Positions 8,195 through 17,129 of a stretch of 64,000 nucleotides of DNA are shown here, one piece after another. The translations under genes were made by a program, and so were the position numbers. The stretch's first letter is position 1; every line of letters starts with the position of its first letter. The notes under the pieces were generated by a model. The model was not told where the DNA came from, did not search any database, and saw nothing but the letters and a program-made list of their open reading frames with translations. The DNA comes from Alphaproteobacteria bacterium (lineage in GTDB: Bacteria; Pseudomonadota; Alphaproteobacteria; Sphingomonadales; Kordiimonadaceae). The DNA lies in NCBI GenBank assembly GCA_006226495.1, contig SBGU01000007.1:62001-126000 (forward strand), in the 5' to 3' direction.

Positions 8195-9808
8195 TCAGTT
8201 GGTTTTGGGGCTGAAGTCCGGTTTGCCGAAATAGAAACCCTGGCCAAAATGAACCCCCAGCGAGCGCAGGAAGTCGGCCTGGAAACGGGTTTCCACATGT
8301 TCACCGATGGTCCTGATGCCCAGGTCGTCGCACAGGCGCACGATCGACAACAGGAAGGTGGGTTTGTAGTTCGGCTTGTTCATGTCGCGCACATAGGAGC
8401 CGTCGATCTTGACAAAATCCACATTGAAGGCCCGCAGATACTGGTAGCCCGACGCCCCGGCGCCAAAATCGTCCAGGCAGATCTGGTATTCCATCGCCTT
8501 CAGGTCGTTCAGGATAGCCTGTACTTTCTCAAGATTATGGATGGCGGCGGTTTCCGTGAGCTCCAGCATGACCGAGCGCGCCACGTCCTTGGCACCCGTG
8601 AGCAGTTTCACGAGTTGCTGCACGTAGCGGCCGCTGTCGAGCGTGCGGCCCGACAGATTGAGCGCAAGGGTAACCGGCGTGCCCAGTTTTTTCATCTTGC
8701 GCACATAGTCGGTGGCCTTGTGGCACAGCGCGAGGTCAAATTCCTCGATAATGCCGACATCTTCGGCGAAGCGGATCACTTCCAGGGGCGTGCTGTCGGC
8801 GATGCGGTTGTCAAACCGGCTCAGCACCTCGTTATGGTGGATGTCGCCGGTCGACAGCGATACCACGGGCTGGAAGGCGATCTTGAAGTTGCCGGTCTCG
8901 ATCATCGATCGCATGCTGCTGACCCGGCGCTGGGCTTCGCCGGCCATGCCCTCATAGGCGGTGGAAAGCTTGTCGAAGCTGATGCTGCCCGGATCGTCGC
9001 AGAAGCGGGTCAGGATATAGGACAGGGTCCGCAGTACCTGATCCTCCGAAATCTGGCCGGTGTCCGACGCCAGGGTCGAATAGGCGGCTTTCAGTTTCAC
9101 GTTGTCATCGACATGGCCGAGGGTTTCGCCAAGTTGGGACCCGTCCGATTTGGCCCGGTGCAGGAAGGCAAAATGCTTGTCGCTGATCTGGCCAGCCAGT
9201 TCACCGTCAACCGACAGGGTCTTCAGGTGCGCCGCAACCCGGTTCAGAAGCTTGCGCATATATTTGGGGCCAAATTTCTTGCGGGCCTCCTCAAGGCCCT
9301 CCACTTCGACCGCGGTCATGTATAGGTTACTGCCGACCGGATTTTCCTTCATGGTGCGGGCGGCCAGGTCCATGAAGCTTTCCCGGTTCAGAAGGCCGGT
9401 CTCGGCGTCCACACTGTCGTCGCGGATGCCGCTGCCACCCAGGGGCGCAGCGCGCAGCGCCAGGAAAATGCGCCCGTCCTCACCCGGCATGCGCAGGGCA
9501 AAAAGCCTGAGGGCAAAGCCGCGGCCGCCACCCGATACAAACCTGATCGGCAAGGGCCCGATGCGGCCCTTATGGGTCAGGTGCAACAGCAGGGCTGAGA
9601 AAACATCGCGGTCGTCGGGGTCGATCTGGTCGTAGATATTGTCGCCAATCAGGCTGACGCCGGGTTTGGCGCCGACGCGCTCCACGGCACCACCTTCGAA
9701 CAGGATGCGGCCATCCTTGTCGATCTCGAAAAAGATTTCGGCGGCGGCAAATGCGAACGCGACAAAGCGTTCCCGTTCCTTTTTCAATTCGTCCATCAGG
9801 CTTGACAT
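8195..9808 (-). CDS. c-di-GMP phosphodiesterase (PAS, degenerate GGDEF, EAL)
   Basis: 537 residues from the ATG at 9808. Residues ~15-120 look PAS-like. Residues ~130-225 keep the start of a GGDEF domain (DAETGLLNRESF) but have SDKHF where GGDEF should be, so cyclase activity is lost. The EAL domain spans ~300-530: the signature reads EVL (residues 327-329), while LNLSG, ELTET, DDFGAG, KIDGS, GEHVET and GQG are all present, so hydrolysis of c-di-GMP is likely. No membrane helix, hence cytoplasmic. It is convergent with the upstream regulator gene, with 8 bp between their stops. Confidence 0.88.
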   Translation of the reverse strand: MSSLMDELKKERERFVAFAFAAAEIFFEIDKDGRILFEGGAVERVGAKPGVSLIGDNIYDQIDPDDRDVFSALLLHLTHKGRIGPLPIRFVSGGGRGFALRLFALRMPGEDGRIFLALRAAPLGGSGIRDDSVDAETGLLNRESFMDLAARTMKENPVGSNLYMTAVEVEGLEEARKKFGPKYMRKLLNRVAAHLKTLSVDGELAGQISDKHFAFLHRAKSDGSQLGETLGHVDDNVKLKAAYSTLASDTGQISEDQVLRTLSYILTRFCDDPGSISFDKLSTAYEGMAGEAQRRVSSMRSMIETGNFKIAFQPVVSLSTGDIHHNEVLSRFDNRIADSTPLEVIRFAEDVGIIEEFDLALCHKATDYVRKMKKLGTPVTLALNLSGRTLDSGRYVQQLVKLLTGAKDVARSVMLELTETAAIHNLEKVQAILNDLKAMEYQICLDDFGAGASGYQYLRAFNVDFVKIDGSYVRDMNKPNYKPTFLLSIVRLCDDLGIRTIGEHVETRFQADFLRSLGVHFGQGFYFGKPDFSPKTN

Positions 9809-9992
9809 AGATACCCCGCGAAAGGACCCCTTGTGTGTTAACCTATCCACAGCCATGGGCTTTCGCAAACACCATTCTGCGGCGGGCTGGTATATTTTTC
9901 TGGTCCGTACACCAGGATTTTACTTGCCCGTCCCGGAGGGGCGTGGCTTGTGGTAGCCCATGGGAAAAACAACACCTAAGGGGGAAACAGCG

Positions 9993-12035
9993 ATGAAATT
10001 GCCCGTTATTTTCGCGACCTTGCTGGCCACGGCCGGCTTTGGTGCCGTCAGTGCGGATGCCACGAAGGTCGACTATCAGGATATCTTCGATCTCGAATAT
10101 GCGGCGGCGCCCGAAGTGGCGCCGGACGGAAAATCGGTCGTCTATGAACGCCATTCCATGGATATCATGACCGACAGTGGCCGTTCGAACATCTGGACCG
10201 TGAACATGGACGGCACGGAGCACCGGCCGCTCCTGTCCGGCAAGGCCAATTTCCGCATGCCGCGCTTTTCGCCGGACGGCAAGCGGCTCGCGTATGTGTC
10301 CACCGTCGAAGGCAAGGCGCAGATTTATGTGCGCTGGCTCGATACCGGCCAGACCGCGCGCGTGACCGACCTTGAGCGCGGGCCGAACGCCCTCAGTTGG
10401 TCGCCGGACGGGACACAGATCGCCTTTACGATGTTTGTGCCCAAGTCCGGCAAGCCGCTGTTTACCCTGCCGCCCAAGCCCCAGGGCGCCGAATGGGCCG
10501 GCAATGCCAAAGTGATCGACAAGGTGACCTACCGTGCCGACGGCGCGGGCTACCTGCCGCAGGGTTACACCCATGTGTTTGTGGTGCCGGCAGATGGCGG
10601 CACGCCCCGGCAGGTAACGTCCGGCGATTATAATTATGGGGGTGTTGTCAGTTGGATGCCGGACTCGAAAAGTGTGCTCCTGTCCGCGAACCGCAGCGAA
10701 AACTGGCAGATGAATCCGCGTGAAAGCGAAGTTTATGCCCTCAGCCTTACCGACGGCAACCTGACGCAACTGACCAACCGTGTTGGCCCCGACGCCGGCC
10801 CGCAGATTTCGCCCGACGGCAAGATGATCGCTTATGTCGGCTTTGACGACAAAGGGCTGTCGAGCCAGAACAGCCAACTATATGTGATGGCGACCGACGG
10901 CAGCGGTGTCAAAACGCTGACACCTGATCTGGACCGCAATGTCGACGACTATCAGTGGGGCGAAGACGGCAAGGGCCTTTATTATTCCTTCGACGACCAT
11001 GGCACCCGCCATGTGGGTTATGTGTCGCTTTCGGGCGCGGGCCGCAAGATCACCGGCAAGGTTGGCGGCACCTCGATCAGCCGCCCTTATACCAGTGGCG
11101 ACTTCAAGGCGGGGCCCGATGGCCGTGTTGTCATCACCCTGGGCCGCAGCGACCGCCCGGCAGACCTTGCGGTTGTCGACCGGCTTGGCCGCGTGACCCC
11201 GATCACGGCGCTCAATGAAGATGTCTTCGGCCACAAGAAAATGGCGACGGTGGAAGAGCTGAATTTTGACGCCTCTGCCGGGGGCCAGCCGATCCAGGCC
11301 TGGCTGATGAAGCCGGCCGATTTCGACGCCAGCAAAAAATATCCCATGATCCTCGAGATCCATGGTGGCCCGCATGCGGCCTATGGCCCCGATTTTGCGA
11401 TCGAGGACCAGCTTTATGCGGCCAACGGTTATGTGGTCCTGTACGTAAACCCGCGCGGCAGCACGTCTTACGGCGAGGACTTTGCCAACCTGATCCACCA
11501 TAACTATCCGTCCAGCGACTATGACGACCTGATGGATGCGGTGAACTTGGTTCTGGGCAAGGGCTTTGTCGACCCGGACCAGATGTATGTCACCGGCGGC
11601 TCGGGCGGTGGTGTGCTGACCGCCTGGATCGTTGGCAAGACCGACCGCTTCCGCGCGGCGGTTGTGGCCAAGCCGGTGATCAACTGGACCAGCTTTGTGC
11701 TGACCGCCGACTTCAGCCCCTATTTCGCCAAATACTGGTTCCCGGACATGCCCTGGAACGCGCAGGAGCATTATTGGAAACATTCGCCCCTGTCGCTGGT
11801 GGGTAACGTCAAGACACCGACCATGCTGCTGACCGGCGAAAACGACTATCGCACCCCGATTTCGGAAACCGAACAATACTATCAGGCCCTGAAGCTGCAG
11901 GGTGTCGATTCGGTGATGGTCCGTATTCCGCTGTCGGGCCATGGTATCGCGAACAAACCCAGCAACCTGATCCAGAAGGTGGGCAACATCCTGGCCTGGT
12001 TCAAGAATCACAGCCTGGAAGCCGCCAAGGATTAG
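9993..12035 (+). CDS. Exported S9-family prolyl oligopeptidase-like peptidase
   Basis: 680 residues with a signal peptide (1-22). The N-terminal half is a WD40/TolB-like beta-propeller with repeated SPDGK-type motifs, the C-terminal half an alpha/beta hydrolase. The predicted triad is Ser537 in GGSGGG, Asp618 in GENDYRTP and His650 in SGHGIA. This is the S9C acylaminoacyl-peptidase/dipeptidyl-peptidase type, acting on short peptides in the periplasm. The start at 9993 follows a GGGGG ribosome site. It is monocistronic and ends at a bidirectional terminator shared with the facing amidohydrolase gene. Confidence 0.92.
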   Translation: MKLPVIFATLLATAGFGAVSADATKVDYQDIFDLEYAAAPEVAPDGKSVVYERHSMDIMTDSGRSNIWTVNMDGTEHRPLLSGKANFRMPRFSPDGKRLAYVSTVEGKAQIYVRWLDTGQTARVTDLERGPNALSWSPDGTQIAFTMFVPKSGKPLFTLPPKPQGAEWAGNAKVIDKVTYRADGAGYLPQGYTHVFVVPADGGTPRQVTSGDYNYGGVVSWMPDSKSVLLSANRSENWQMNPRESEVYALSLTDGNLTQLTNRVGPDAGPQISPDGKMIAYVGFDDKGLSSQNSQLYVMATDGSGVKTLTPDLDRNVDDYQWGEDGKGLYYSFDDHGTRHVGYVSLSGAGRKITGKVGGTSISRPYTSGDFKAGPDGRVVITLGRSDRPADLAVVDRLGRVTPITALNEDVFGHKKMATVEELNFDASAGGQPIQAWLMKPADFDASKKYPMILEIHGGPHAAYGPDFAIEDQLYAANGYVVLYVNPRGSTSYGEDFANLIHHNYPSSDYDDLMDAVNLVLGKGFVDPDQMYVTGGSGGGVLTAWIVGKTDRFRAAVVAKPVINWTSFVLTADFSPYFAKYWFPDMPWNAQEHYWKHSPLSLVGNVKTPTMLLTGENDYRTPISETEQYYQALKLQGVDSVMVRIPLSGHGIANKPSNLIQKVGNILAWFKNHSLEAAKD

Positions 12036-12060
12036 GCCTTGGCCTCAGCCATAGAAACAA

Positions 12061-12092
12061 AAAGGGCCCCGGTTGGGGCCCTTTCCTTTTTT
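12061..12092. terminator. Bidirectional terminator between two convergent genes
   Basis: A perfect 10-bp stem (AAAGGGCCCC and GGGGCCCTTT) with a GGTT loop, flanked by A-rich sequence on the left and CCTTTTTT on the right, so it can stop transcription from both sides. Confidence 0.9.
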
Positions 12093-12106
12093 GGCGATAC
12101 GTCCGC

Positions 12107-13792
12107 CTATTGCTCTTCAAACACCACCGCGCCGTCGACCACGGTCAGGACTGCATGGCCCTTGGGGATGGCGGCTTCGTCTGCGGTCATCAGGTCGATG
12201 TTGAAAGCCGTCAGGTCCGCTTCCTTGCCAACCGTGATGCTGCCCAGCCGGTCTTCGGCGAAGGATGCAATCGCCGGCCACAGGGTGAACATTTTCAGCG
12301 CCTGGCCGCGGGTGACCGCTTCCTCCGGGTGCCAGTCGGGACCCTGGAAACCTTTCAGGTCCTTGCGCGCCACGGCGGCGTAAAATTCGATCAGCGGGTC
12401 GCCGCGTTCCACCGGCGCGTCCGAGCCGCCGGGGATGATGCTGCCGGCTTTGATCAGGCTGGCCCAGGCATAGGCGCCGTTCAGCCGGTCTTCACCCAGC
12501 CGTGCGGGGGCGAAGAAAAAGTCGCCGATGGCGTGCGACGGCTGCATGGACGGGATGACACCCAACCGGGCAAAACGCGGGATATCGGCCCGGTTGACAA
12601 TCTGGCTGTGTTCATCACGCCAGCGCGGTTCGGCCACGGCACGTTCGATGCTTGGCACGCTTGTGAAGGCTTCTTCGAACCAGTCCAGCAGCAGCCGGTT
12701 GCCACGGTCGCCGATGGCATGCATGTTGATCTGGATGCCGTTCGCCAGCGCACGCCTGAGGATCGGCATCGTGTTTTCCTTGGTGGTCAACAACAGGCCG
12801 CTGGTGTCGGCATCCGAATAGGGTTCCAGAAGCGCGGCGCCGCGCGACCCCAGGGCACCGTCCATATAAAGTTTGATGGCGCGGGTCACGATATGGCCGT
12901 TTCGGCTGGTGCTCATGCCGCCGGTGAACAGTTGCTCAGCATCCTTCGGTTCGATGCTGTTATAGACACGAATGCCGACGTCACCCTCGTCCGACAGGCG
13001 TTCCAGAATTTTCACGTCGGTCCAGGGTACGGACATATTGTGGGTGCCGGTCCAGCCGTATCGTGCATAGACCTGCGCGCCGGTTGTCAGTTCCTGGGCG
13101 CGGCTTTCGGGCGTGGCCGCCGGGATCAGGCCGGAGACCAGGTCCTGCGCGGCGTCGATCAGCATGCCCGTGGCTTCTCCCAGCGCATTCTTGATGATAT
13201 CGCCGCCATAGGGCGGGGTGGTGGTGCCGTCGATGCCGGCTTTTGAAAGCGCGAGGCTGTTGGCCACCAGCGCATGGCCGTCGGCGCGCACCAGGATCAC
13301 CGGAATATCGGGCACCACGTCATCCAGGTCCCAGCGCGACGGGAAGCGGCCTTCCGGCCAGTGGGTTTCGATCCAGCCGCGACCGACCAGCACATCCGGC
13401 CGGTTGGTCATGCGCCAGGACTGGATGGCCTCCTTCAGGGCCGCCAGCGACGGTGTGCCTTCAAGATTCAGGGTCAACTCGCGCTCACCAATGCCTGCCA
13501 GGTGCGCATGGGCATCGACAAATCCGGGGAACAGGGCCGCACCGTCAAGGGATATGACGCGGGTATCAGGCCCCACCAGCAACTGTGCGTCCGCGCGGGC
13601 GCCGACAAAGATGAAATGCCCGTCGCGGATGGCCACGGCTTCCGCGGTCGGCTGGCTGTCGTCGGCGGTATAGATGGGGCCGCCCCATACGACCATGTCT
13701 GCGACCTGAGGTGCGGTTGCGGTCTCGTCCGATTGTGCGAAGGCGGCGCCCGAAAGCGCGATGGCCGCACAAAGCGTGCTGATGAAGCGCAT
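12107..13792 (-). CDS. Exported metal-dependent amidohydrolase (YtcJ-like)
   Basis: 561 residues from the ATG at 13792, chosen for the signal peptide MRFISTLCAAIALSG...FAQ and the GGGAG site upstream. The first metal-binding motif DAHAHL is near residue 85. Further His and Asp ligands appear in NMHAIGD (near 350) and GGSDAPVE (near 470). The motifs and length fit the YtcJ/amidohydrolase-3 group, which cleaves N-acyl or formamide bonds. The physiological substrate is unknown. It is convergent with the S9 peptidase gene; a link in peptide scavenging is possible but not shown. Confidence 0.9.
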   Translation of the reverse strand: MRFISTLCAAIALSGAAFAQSDETATAPQVADMVVWGGPIYTADDSQPTAEAVAIRDGHFIFVGARADAQLLVGPDTRVISLDGAALFPGFVDAHAHLAGIGERELTLNLEGTPSLAALKEAIQSWRMTNRPDVLVGRGWIETHWPEGRFPSRWDLDDVVPDIPVILVRADGHALVANSLALSKAGIDGTTTPPYGGDIIKNALGEATGMLIDAAQDLVSGLIPAATPESRAQELTTGAQVYARYGWTGTHNMSVPWTDVKILERLSDEGDVGIRVYNSIEPKDAEQLFTGGMSTSRNGHIVTRAIKLYMDGALGSRGAALLEPYSDADTSGLLLTTKENTMPILRRALANGIQINMHAIGDRGNRLLLDWFEEAFTSVPSIERAVAEPRWRDEHSQIVNRADIPRFARLGVIPSMQPSHAIGDFFFAPARLGEDRLNGAYAWASLIKAGSIIPGGSDAPVERGDPLIEFYAAVARKDLKGFQGPDWHPEEAVTRGQALKMFTLWPAIASFAEDRLGSITVGKEADLTAFNIDLMTADEAAIPKGHAVLTVVDGAVVFEEQ

Positions 13793-13926
13793 GTATTTTC
13801 TCCCGAATTGTCCCACCCGCATGCTATGGCCGAAAACGGACCTGTCAAGCGATTGGCTTGATGCGGGCAGGGCAAATCGGGCAGTATGGGCGCAACCGGC
13901 GTTCATGCCTCAGGGGAAAGGATCTC

Positions 13927-15276
13927 ATGCGCGGTCTGTTGATTGCACTGTTGATTGCGGTTTGGCTGCCGTTTGCGGTTTTCAAGCCGCATGTGGGCAT
14001 CCTTGTGTGGGACTGGATTTCCCACATGAACCCGCACAAACAGGCCTACGGCTTCGCGCAGACCTTCAACTTCCTCGACTATACGGCAATCCTCACGATT
14101 CTCGGCATCGTGATCGGCAAGGACCAGAAACGGCTGCCGATGCACCCGATCGTGATCCTGTTTTTCCTCTATTTGTTCTGGGTGATTGTCACGACACTGC
14201 TTGGCTACCTGCCGTCCTACAGCATCAACAAGCTGACCCAGTTCTTCAAGGTGATCCTGTTTGCGTCCATGTCGATCCTGGTCATGCAGTCGCCGAACCG
14301 GCTCAGGGCCTTTGTGTGGGTTATGGCGCTGTCGATGGCTTTCATCGGGGTCAAGGGCGGCCTGTTCACGGTCTTTACGGGCGGTACCGGTCGTGTGCAG
14401 GGTGCCGGCGGCATGATGACCGACAATAACCAACTGGCTATGGCCATGGCGATGACCGTGCCGATCCTCTTGTATCTGTCGCGCTTTCCGCCCCACCCCA
14501 AACTGCGCCTGCCGTTCCTGGCGGGCGGCATCCTGACGATGGTGTCCATCCTGGGCACCCAGTCCCGCGGCGGCTTTGCCGCCATCGCCGCCGTGACCTT
14601 CATGATGCTGCTGAAAACCAAGCGCAAGATCGCCATGATCGCACTTCTGATACCGCTTGCGATCGGTGCCTATGCCTTCATGCCGGACAGTTACCGGAAC
14701 CGGATCAAGAGCTCGGAAAACGCGACCGAGGATTCGAGCTTCATGGGCCGTGTGGTCATGTGGAGATTTTCATCGAACGTGGCGGACGACAATCCGATCG
14801 AGGGCGGCGGGTTCGACGTCTTTTATGTCAAGCGCGCGCAGGAACTTTACATGCCGCCGGGCCATACGCCGCGGGCGCCGCACTCCTCCTACTTCGAGGT
14901 GCTGGCCGAGCATGGTTATACCGGCCTCCTGTTGTTCCTGACCATTCTGTTTACCGGCTATTATTCGGCCGGCACAAACGCCAAGCGATACCGACAATAT
15001 GAAGAGACAGCCTGGATCGGCGAGATGTGCGCGGCCATACAGCTCAGCATCATCGGCTATGCGGTCGGCAGCCTGACCGTGAATATTGCCACCTTCGACT
15101 ATTTCTACCATATGCTGGCGGTGGTTGTGATGTGCTCGGTTGTGGGGGAAAAGATCATACTGAAGGGCGAAACCACGGCACGGGCGGCCAAGGGTCCGGC
15201 CGATCAGCCAAAACAGCCGAAATCGAAAAAATGGTCGCCCTATAACCAGCCGAACCGGCCGGTTCTGAACCGTTAG
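13927..15276 (+). CDS. O-glycosylation ligase, exosortase A-associated type
   Basis: 449 residues with about ten hydrophobic helices and a Wzy/WaaL-type O-antigen ligase region. The N-terminus (KPHVGILVWDWISHMNPHK) strongly resembles the family TIGR03097, usually encoded near exosortase A/PEP-CTERM exopolysaccharide loci. Polar loop motifs TQSRGG (~residue 213) and PHSSYFEVLAEHG (~319) match ligase loops. The ribosome site GGGAAAGGA precedes the ATG at 13927. No exosortase or glycosyltransferase gene lies within this window, so it is an outlier here. The stop codon overlaps that of the convergent gene by 2 bp. Confidence 0.85.
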   Translation: MRGLLIALLIAVWLPFAVFKPHVGILVWDWISHMNPHKQAYGFAQTFNFLDYTAILTILGIVIGKDQKRLPMHPIVILFFLYLFWVIVTTLLGYLPSYSINKLTQFFKVILFASMSILVMQSPNRLRAFVWVMALSMAFIGVKGGLFTVFTGGTGRVQGAGGMMTDNNQLAMAMAMTVPILLYLSRFPPHPKLRLPFLAGGILTMVSILGTQSRGGFAAIAAVTFMMLLKTKRKIAMIALLIPLAIGAYAFMPDSYRNRIKSSENATEDSSFMGRVVMWRFSSNVADDNPIEGGGFDVFYVKRAQELYMPPGHTPRAPHSSYFEVLAEHGYTGLLLFLTILFTGYYSAGTNAKRYRQYEETAWIGEMCAAIQLSIIGYAVGSLTVNIATFDYFYHMLAVVVMCSVVGEKIILKGETTARAAKGPADQPKQPKSKKWSPYNQPNRPVLNR

Positions 15277-15647
15277 GGCTGCGGGTCCGTGGGCGTGTCT
15301 GTATGGACAGCGGCATCATCGGCGGGCGGCGTGCGCAGCGCGTTTTCATAGCGTTCGGTAAAGGCCCCGGTGCGGCGCCGGCGCAAGAGCGATGTGAGCA
15401 CGCCACCGATGGCCCCTGCCGCGATGATGACCCCGAACATGATGGCGAAACCAAGGGCCAGCGCCAGCCAACTGTGCATGGAACCACAATTGTCGCCGCA
15501 CAATTCTTCAGTCGGGTTGCCGATCCAGAAGCGGAAAGCGCCGTAAACGGCAATGCTGAGCGCCACCAGGCCGAAGATGCGGCGGGTGGTCACCAGGGCC
15601 TTGTTGCGCTGCCTGCGGCGCTTTTCGATGAACAGATGCTCGGACAT
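15273..15647 (-). CDS. Small two-helix membrane protein downstream of pspF
   Basis: 124 residues starting with the ATG at 15645-15647. Two transmembrane helices (residues ~24-42 and ~62-88) are joined by a loop with two Cys (CGDNCG), and the C-terminal 30 residues are acidic and Pro-rich. It follows pspF by 43 bp on the same strand and probably shares its mRNA. I recognise no family; a role in the envelope-stress response is suggested only by position. Confidence 0.7.
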   Translation of the reverse strand: MSEHLFIEKRRRQRNKALVTTRRIFGLVALSIAVYGAFRFWIGNPTEELCGDNCGSMHSWLALALGFAIMFGVIIAAGAIGGVLTSLLRRRRTGAFTERYENALRTPPADDAAVHTDTPTDPQP

Positions 15648-15690
15648 GGCGCGCACTATGGGCGGGCGCGGTGTAACAATCAAGTCACGA

Positions 15691-16737
15691 TCACAACAGC
15701 CCGTGTTTCTTGAGGCCGTGGCGGAACTGGTCGTAGCTGAGGCCGGCATGGTGGGCGGCGGCGCGCTGGTTGTAGCGGCAGGCTTCGAGCGCCCGTTCAT
15801 AGAGGTTCTTTTCCTGCGCCGCGACCTCGGCCCGAAGGTCGAAAGGGCCGTCCGGAAGGGTGCATGAAGTTGTTGCATCTGCAACAGAAGCGGCCCCTTG
15901 TGCAACAGTTTGCACCACAATGGGGGCAGGTGCCGCCCTGTTGCGTTTCACCGGTGGGCGGAACGGGCTGTCGAACGGGTCGAAGACAATATCGCACACC
16001 GGTTTTTCACCGTCCCAGGCACGATAGAGCGCGCGGTCGACCACATTCTTGAGTTCCCGCACATTGCCCGGCCAATTATAGCCGAGCATCTGGTCAAGCG
16101 CCTTGTCGCTGAAGCCGGGGAAATGCAGCCACTCGAGTTCGCCCGCCATGGCGCGGCCAAAATGGTTGGCGAGCTGGGGGATATCTTCGGGCCGGTCCCT
16201 GAGCGGCGGCACGGTGATGACATCGAACGCCAGCCGGTCCAGAAGGTCGTGCCGGAACTCGCCGGCATCCGCCGCGGCCGGCAGGTCGATGTTGGTGGCG
16301 CCGATCACCCGCACATCAACCGCGATGGTTTCGGTGCCGCCGACCCGTTCAAATTCGCCATATTCGATGACCCGCAGCAGTTTTTCCTGGGCCGCCATGC
16401 TCATGGTGCCGATCTCGTCCAGGAACAGGCTGCCGGTGTCGGCGGCTTCGAAGCGACCGGCGCGGCGGTTGCGGGCGCCGGTGAAGGCGCCGGGTTCATA
16501 GCCGAACAGTTCGCTTTCGAGCAAGCTTTCGGCGAGCGCGGCACAGTTCATCTTCTGGAACGGCTGGTTCCAGCGGTTCGACAGATAATGCAGGCGCGCG
16601 GCGATCAGTTCCTTGCCGGTACCGCGTTCGCCGATCACCAGCATGGGCCGGTCGAGGGGGGCGGCGCGGCTGATCTGGTCCATCATGTCGAGGAACGCCG
16701 GCGATGAGCCGATAATCTGGTCGCGGTTCTGTGCCAT
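15691..16737 (-). CDS. pspF: Sigma-54 activator of the phage-shock operon, PspF
   Basis: 348 residues. The AAA+ domain (residues ~7-235) has Walker A GERGTGKE (36-43), the sigma-54-contacting loop GAFTGA (83-88), Walker B LFLDEIG (~104-110) and the NWPGNVRELKN segment near 222-232. A Fis-type helix-turn-helix (YNQRAAAHHAGLSYDQFRHGLKKHGL) closes the protein. There is no N-terminal receiver or GAF domain, as in PspF, which is instead held inactive by PspA. It is divergent from the psp operon; its probable binding sites lie directly upstream of its own start. Confidence 0.93.
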   Translation of the reverse strand: MAQNRDQIIGSSPAFLDMMDQISRAAPLDRPMLVIGERGTGKELIAARLHYLSNRWNQPFQKMNCAALAESLLESELFGYEPGAFTGARNRRAGRFEAADTGSLFLDEIGTMSMAAQEKLLRVIEYGEFERVGGTETIAVDVRVIGATNIDLPAAADAGEFRHDLLDRLAFDVITVPPLRDRPEDIPQLANHFGRAMAGELEWLHFPGFSDKALDQMLGYNWPGNVRELKNVVDRALYRAWDGEKPVCDIVFDPFDSPFRPPVKRNRAAPAPIVVQTVAQGAASVADATTSCTLPDGPFDLRAEVAAQEKNLYERALEACRYNQRAAAHHAGLSYDQFRHGLKKHGLL

Positions 16738-16740
16738 ATG

Positions 16741-16771
16741 CCAACTATTGGTGAAAAGTGCTAACTATTAG
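16741..16771. promoter_or_regulatory. Two PspF-type upstream activator sites
   Basis: Two 11-bp elements, CCAACTATTGG (16741-16751) and CTAACTATTAG (16761-16771), are each symmetric around CTA and lie exactly 20 bp apart, two helical turns. They sit between pspF and the sigma-54 promoter about 90-130 bp upstream of it, and share the GCTAACT core known from enterobacterial PspF sites. Binding is inferred. Confidence 0.7.
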
Positions 16772-16857
16772 AGATATAGCTGGCAATATTTTGGCAAATT
16801 TTCAAGGGAAAAATAAAAAATCGTTTAAAAACAACACGTTAAAAATTTTTCAAAAAC

Positions 16858-16873
16858 TGGCACGCCCCCTGCT
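16858..16873 (+). promoter_or_regulatory. Sigma-54 promoter of the psp operon
   Basis: TGGCACG-N4-CTGCT matches the -24/-12 consensus TGGCACG-N4-TTGCW in all but one position; the GG and GC pairs have the required spacing. The AT-rich stretch 16780-16856 upstream would suit an IHF-induced bend between PspF and the polymerase. Transcription should start near 16884, leaving a leader of about 60 nt. Confidence 0.9.
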
Positions 16874-16946
16874 AATAGAAAGCCGTCAGCGAGCAAAAAG
16901 ACTGACAAACAAAATGACAGCGAAACGAGACTGAAGGACCAACGCG

Positions 16947-17114
16947 ATGAACAAGATGATGCACCTGACCCCGGCTTTGAGCACGATCAACAGTGCCACC
17001 CGGGAATTTGATGGCCTGATCGCCTGTTTCGGCCTGACGCGCAAGAGCGAGGAGCGCGCCCCGGAAGCCGGTCGCCGCCAGCGTCGTCAAGCCCGCCGCC
17101 GCCGTCTTTCATAA
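16947..17114 (+). CDS. 55-residue Arg-rich small protein, first gene of the psp transcript
   Basis: An ATG at 16947 preceded by GAAGGA (8-nt spacing) opens a 55-codon frame ending at the TAA at 17112-17114. The first half is an ordinary mixed sequence (TPALSTINSATREFDGLIA), with one Cys in ACFGL, and the last 16 residues are mostly Arg/Gln (GRRQRRQARRRRLS). It lies 74 bp after the sigma-54 promoter and 153 bp before pspA, so it is stress-induced if real. I recognise no family. The basic tail could bind RNA or acidic membrane lipids; neither is shown. Confidence 0.6.
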   Translation: MNKMMHLTPALSTINSATREFDGLIACFGLTRKSEERAPEAGRRQRRQARRRRLS

Positions 17115-17129
17115 GGTCTTGTACCTTGG

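Noticed and set aside
9843-9851. A DnaA-box-like CTATCCACA near the S9 peptidase gene
   Set aside because: A single imperfect box with no AT-rich unwinding region or neighbouring boxes; not an origin.
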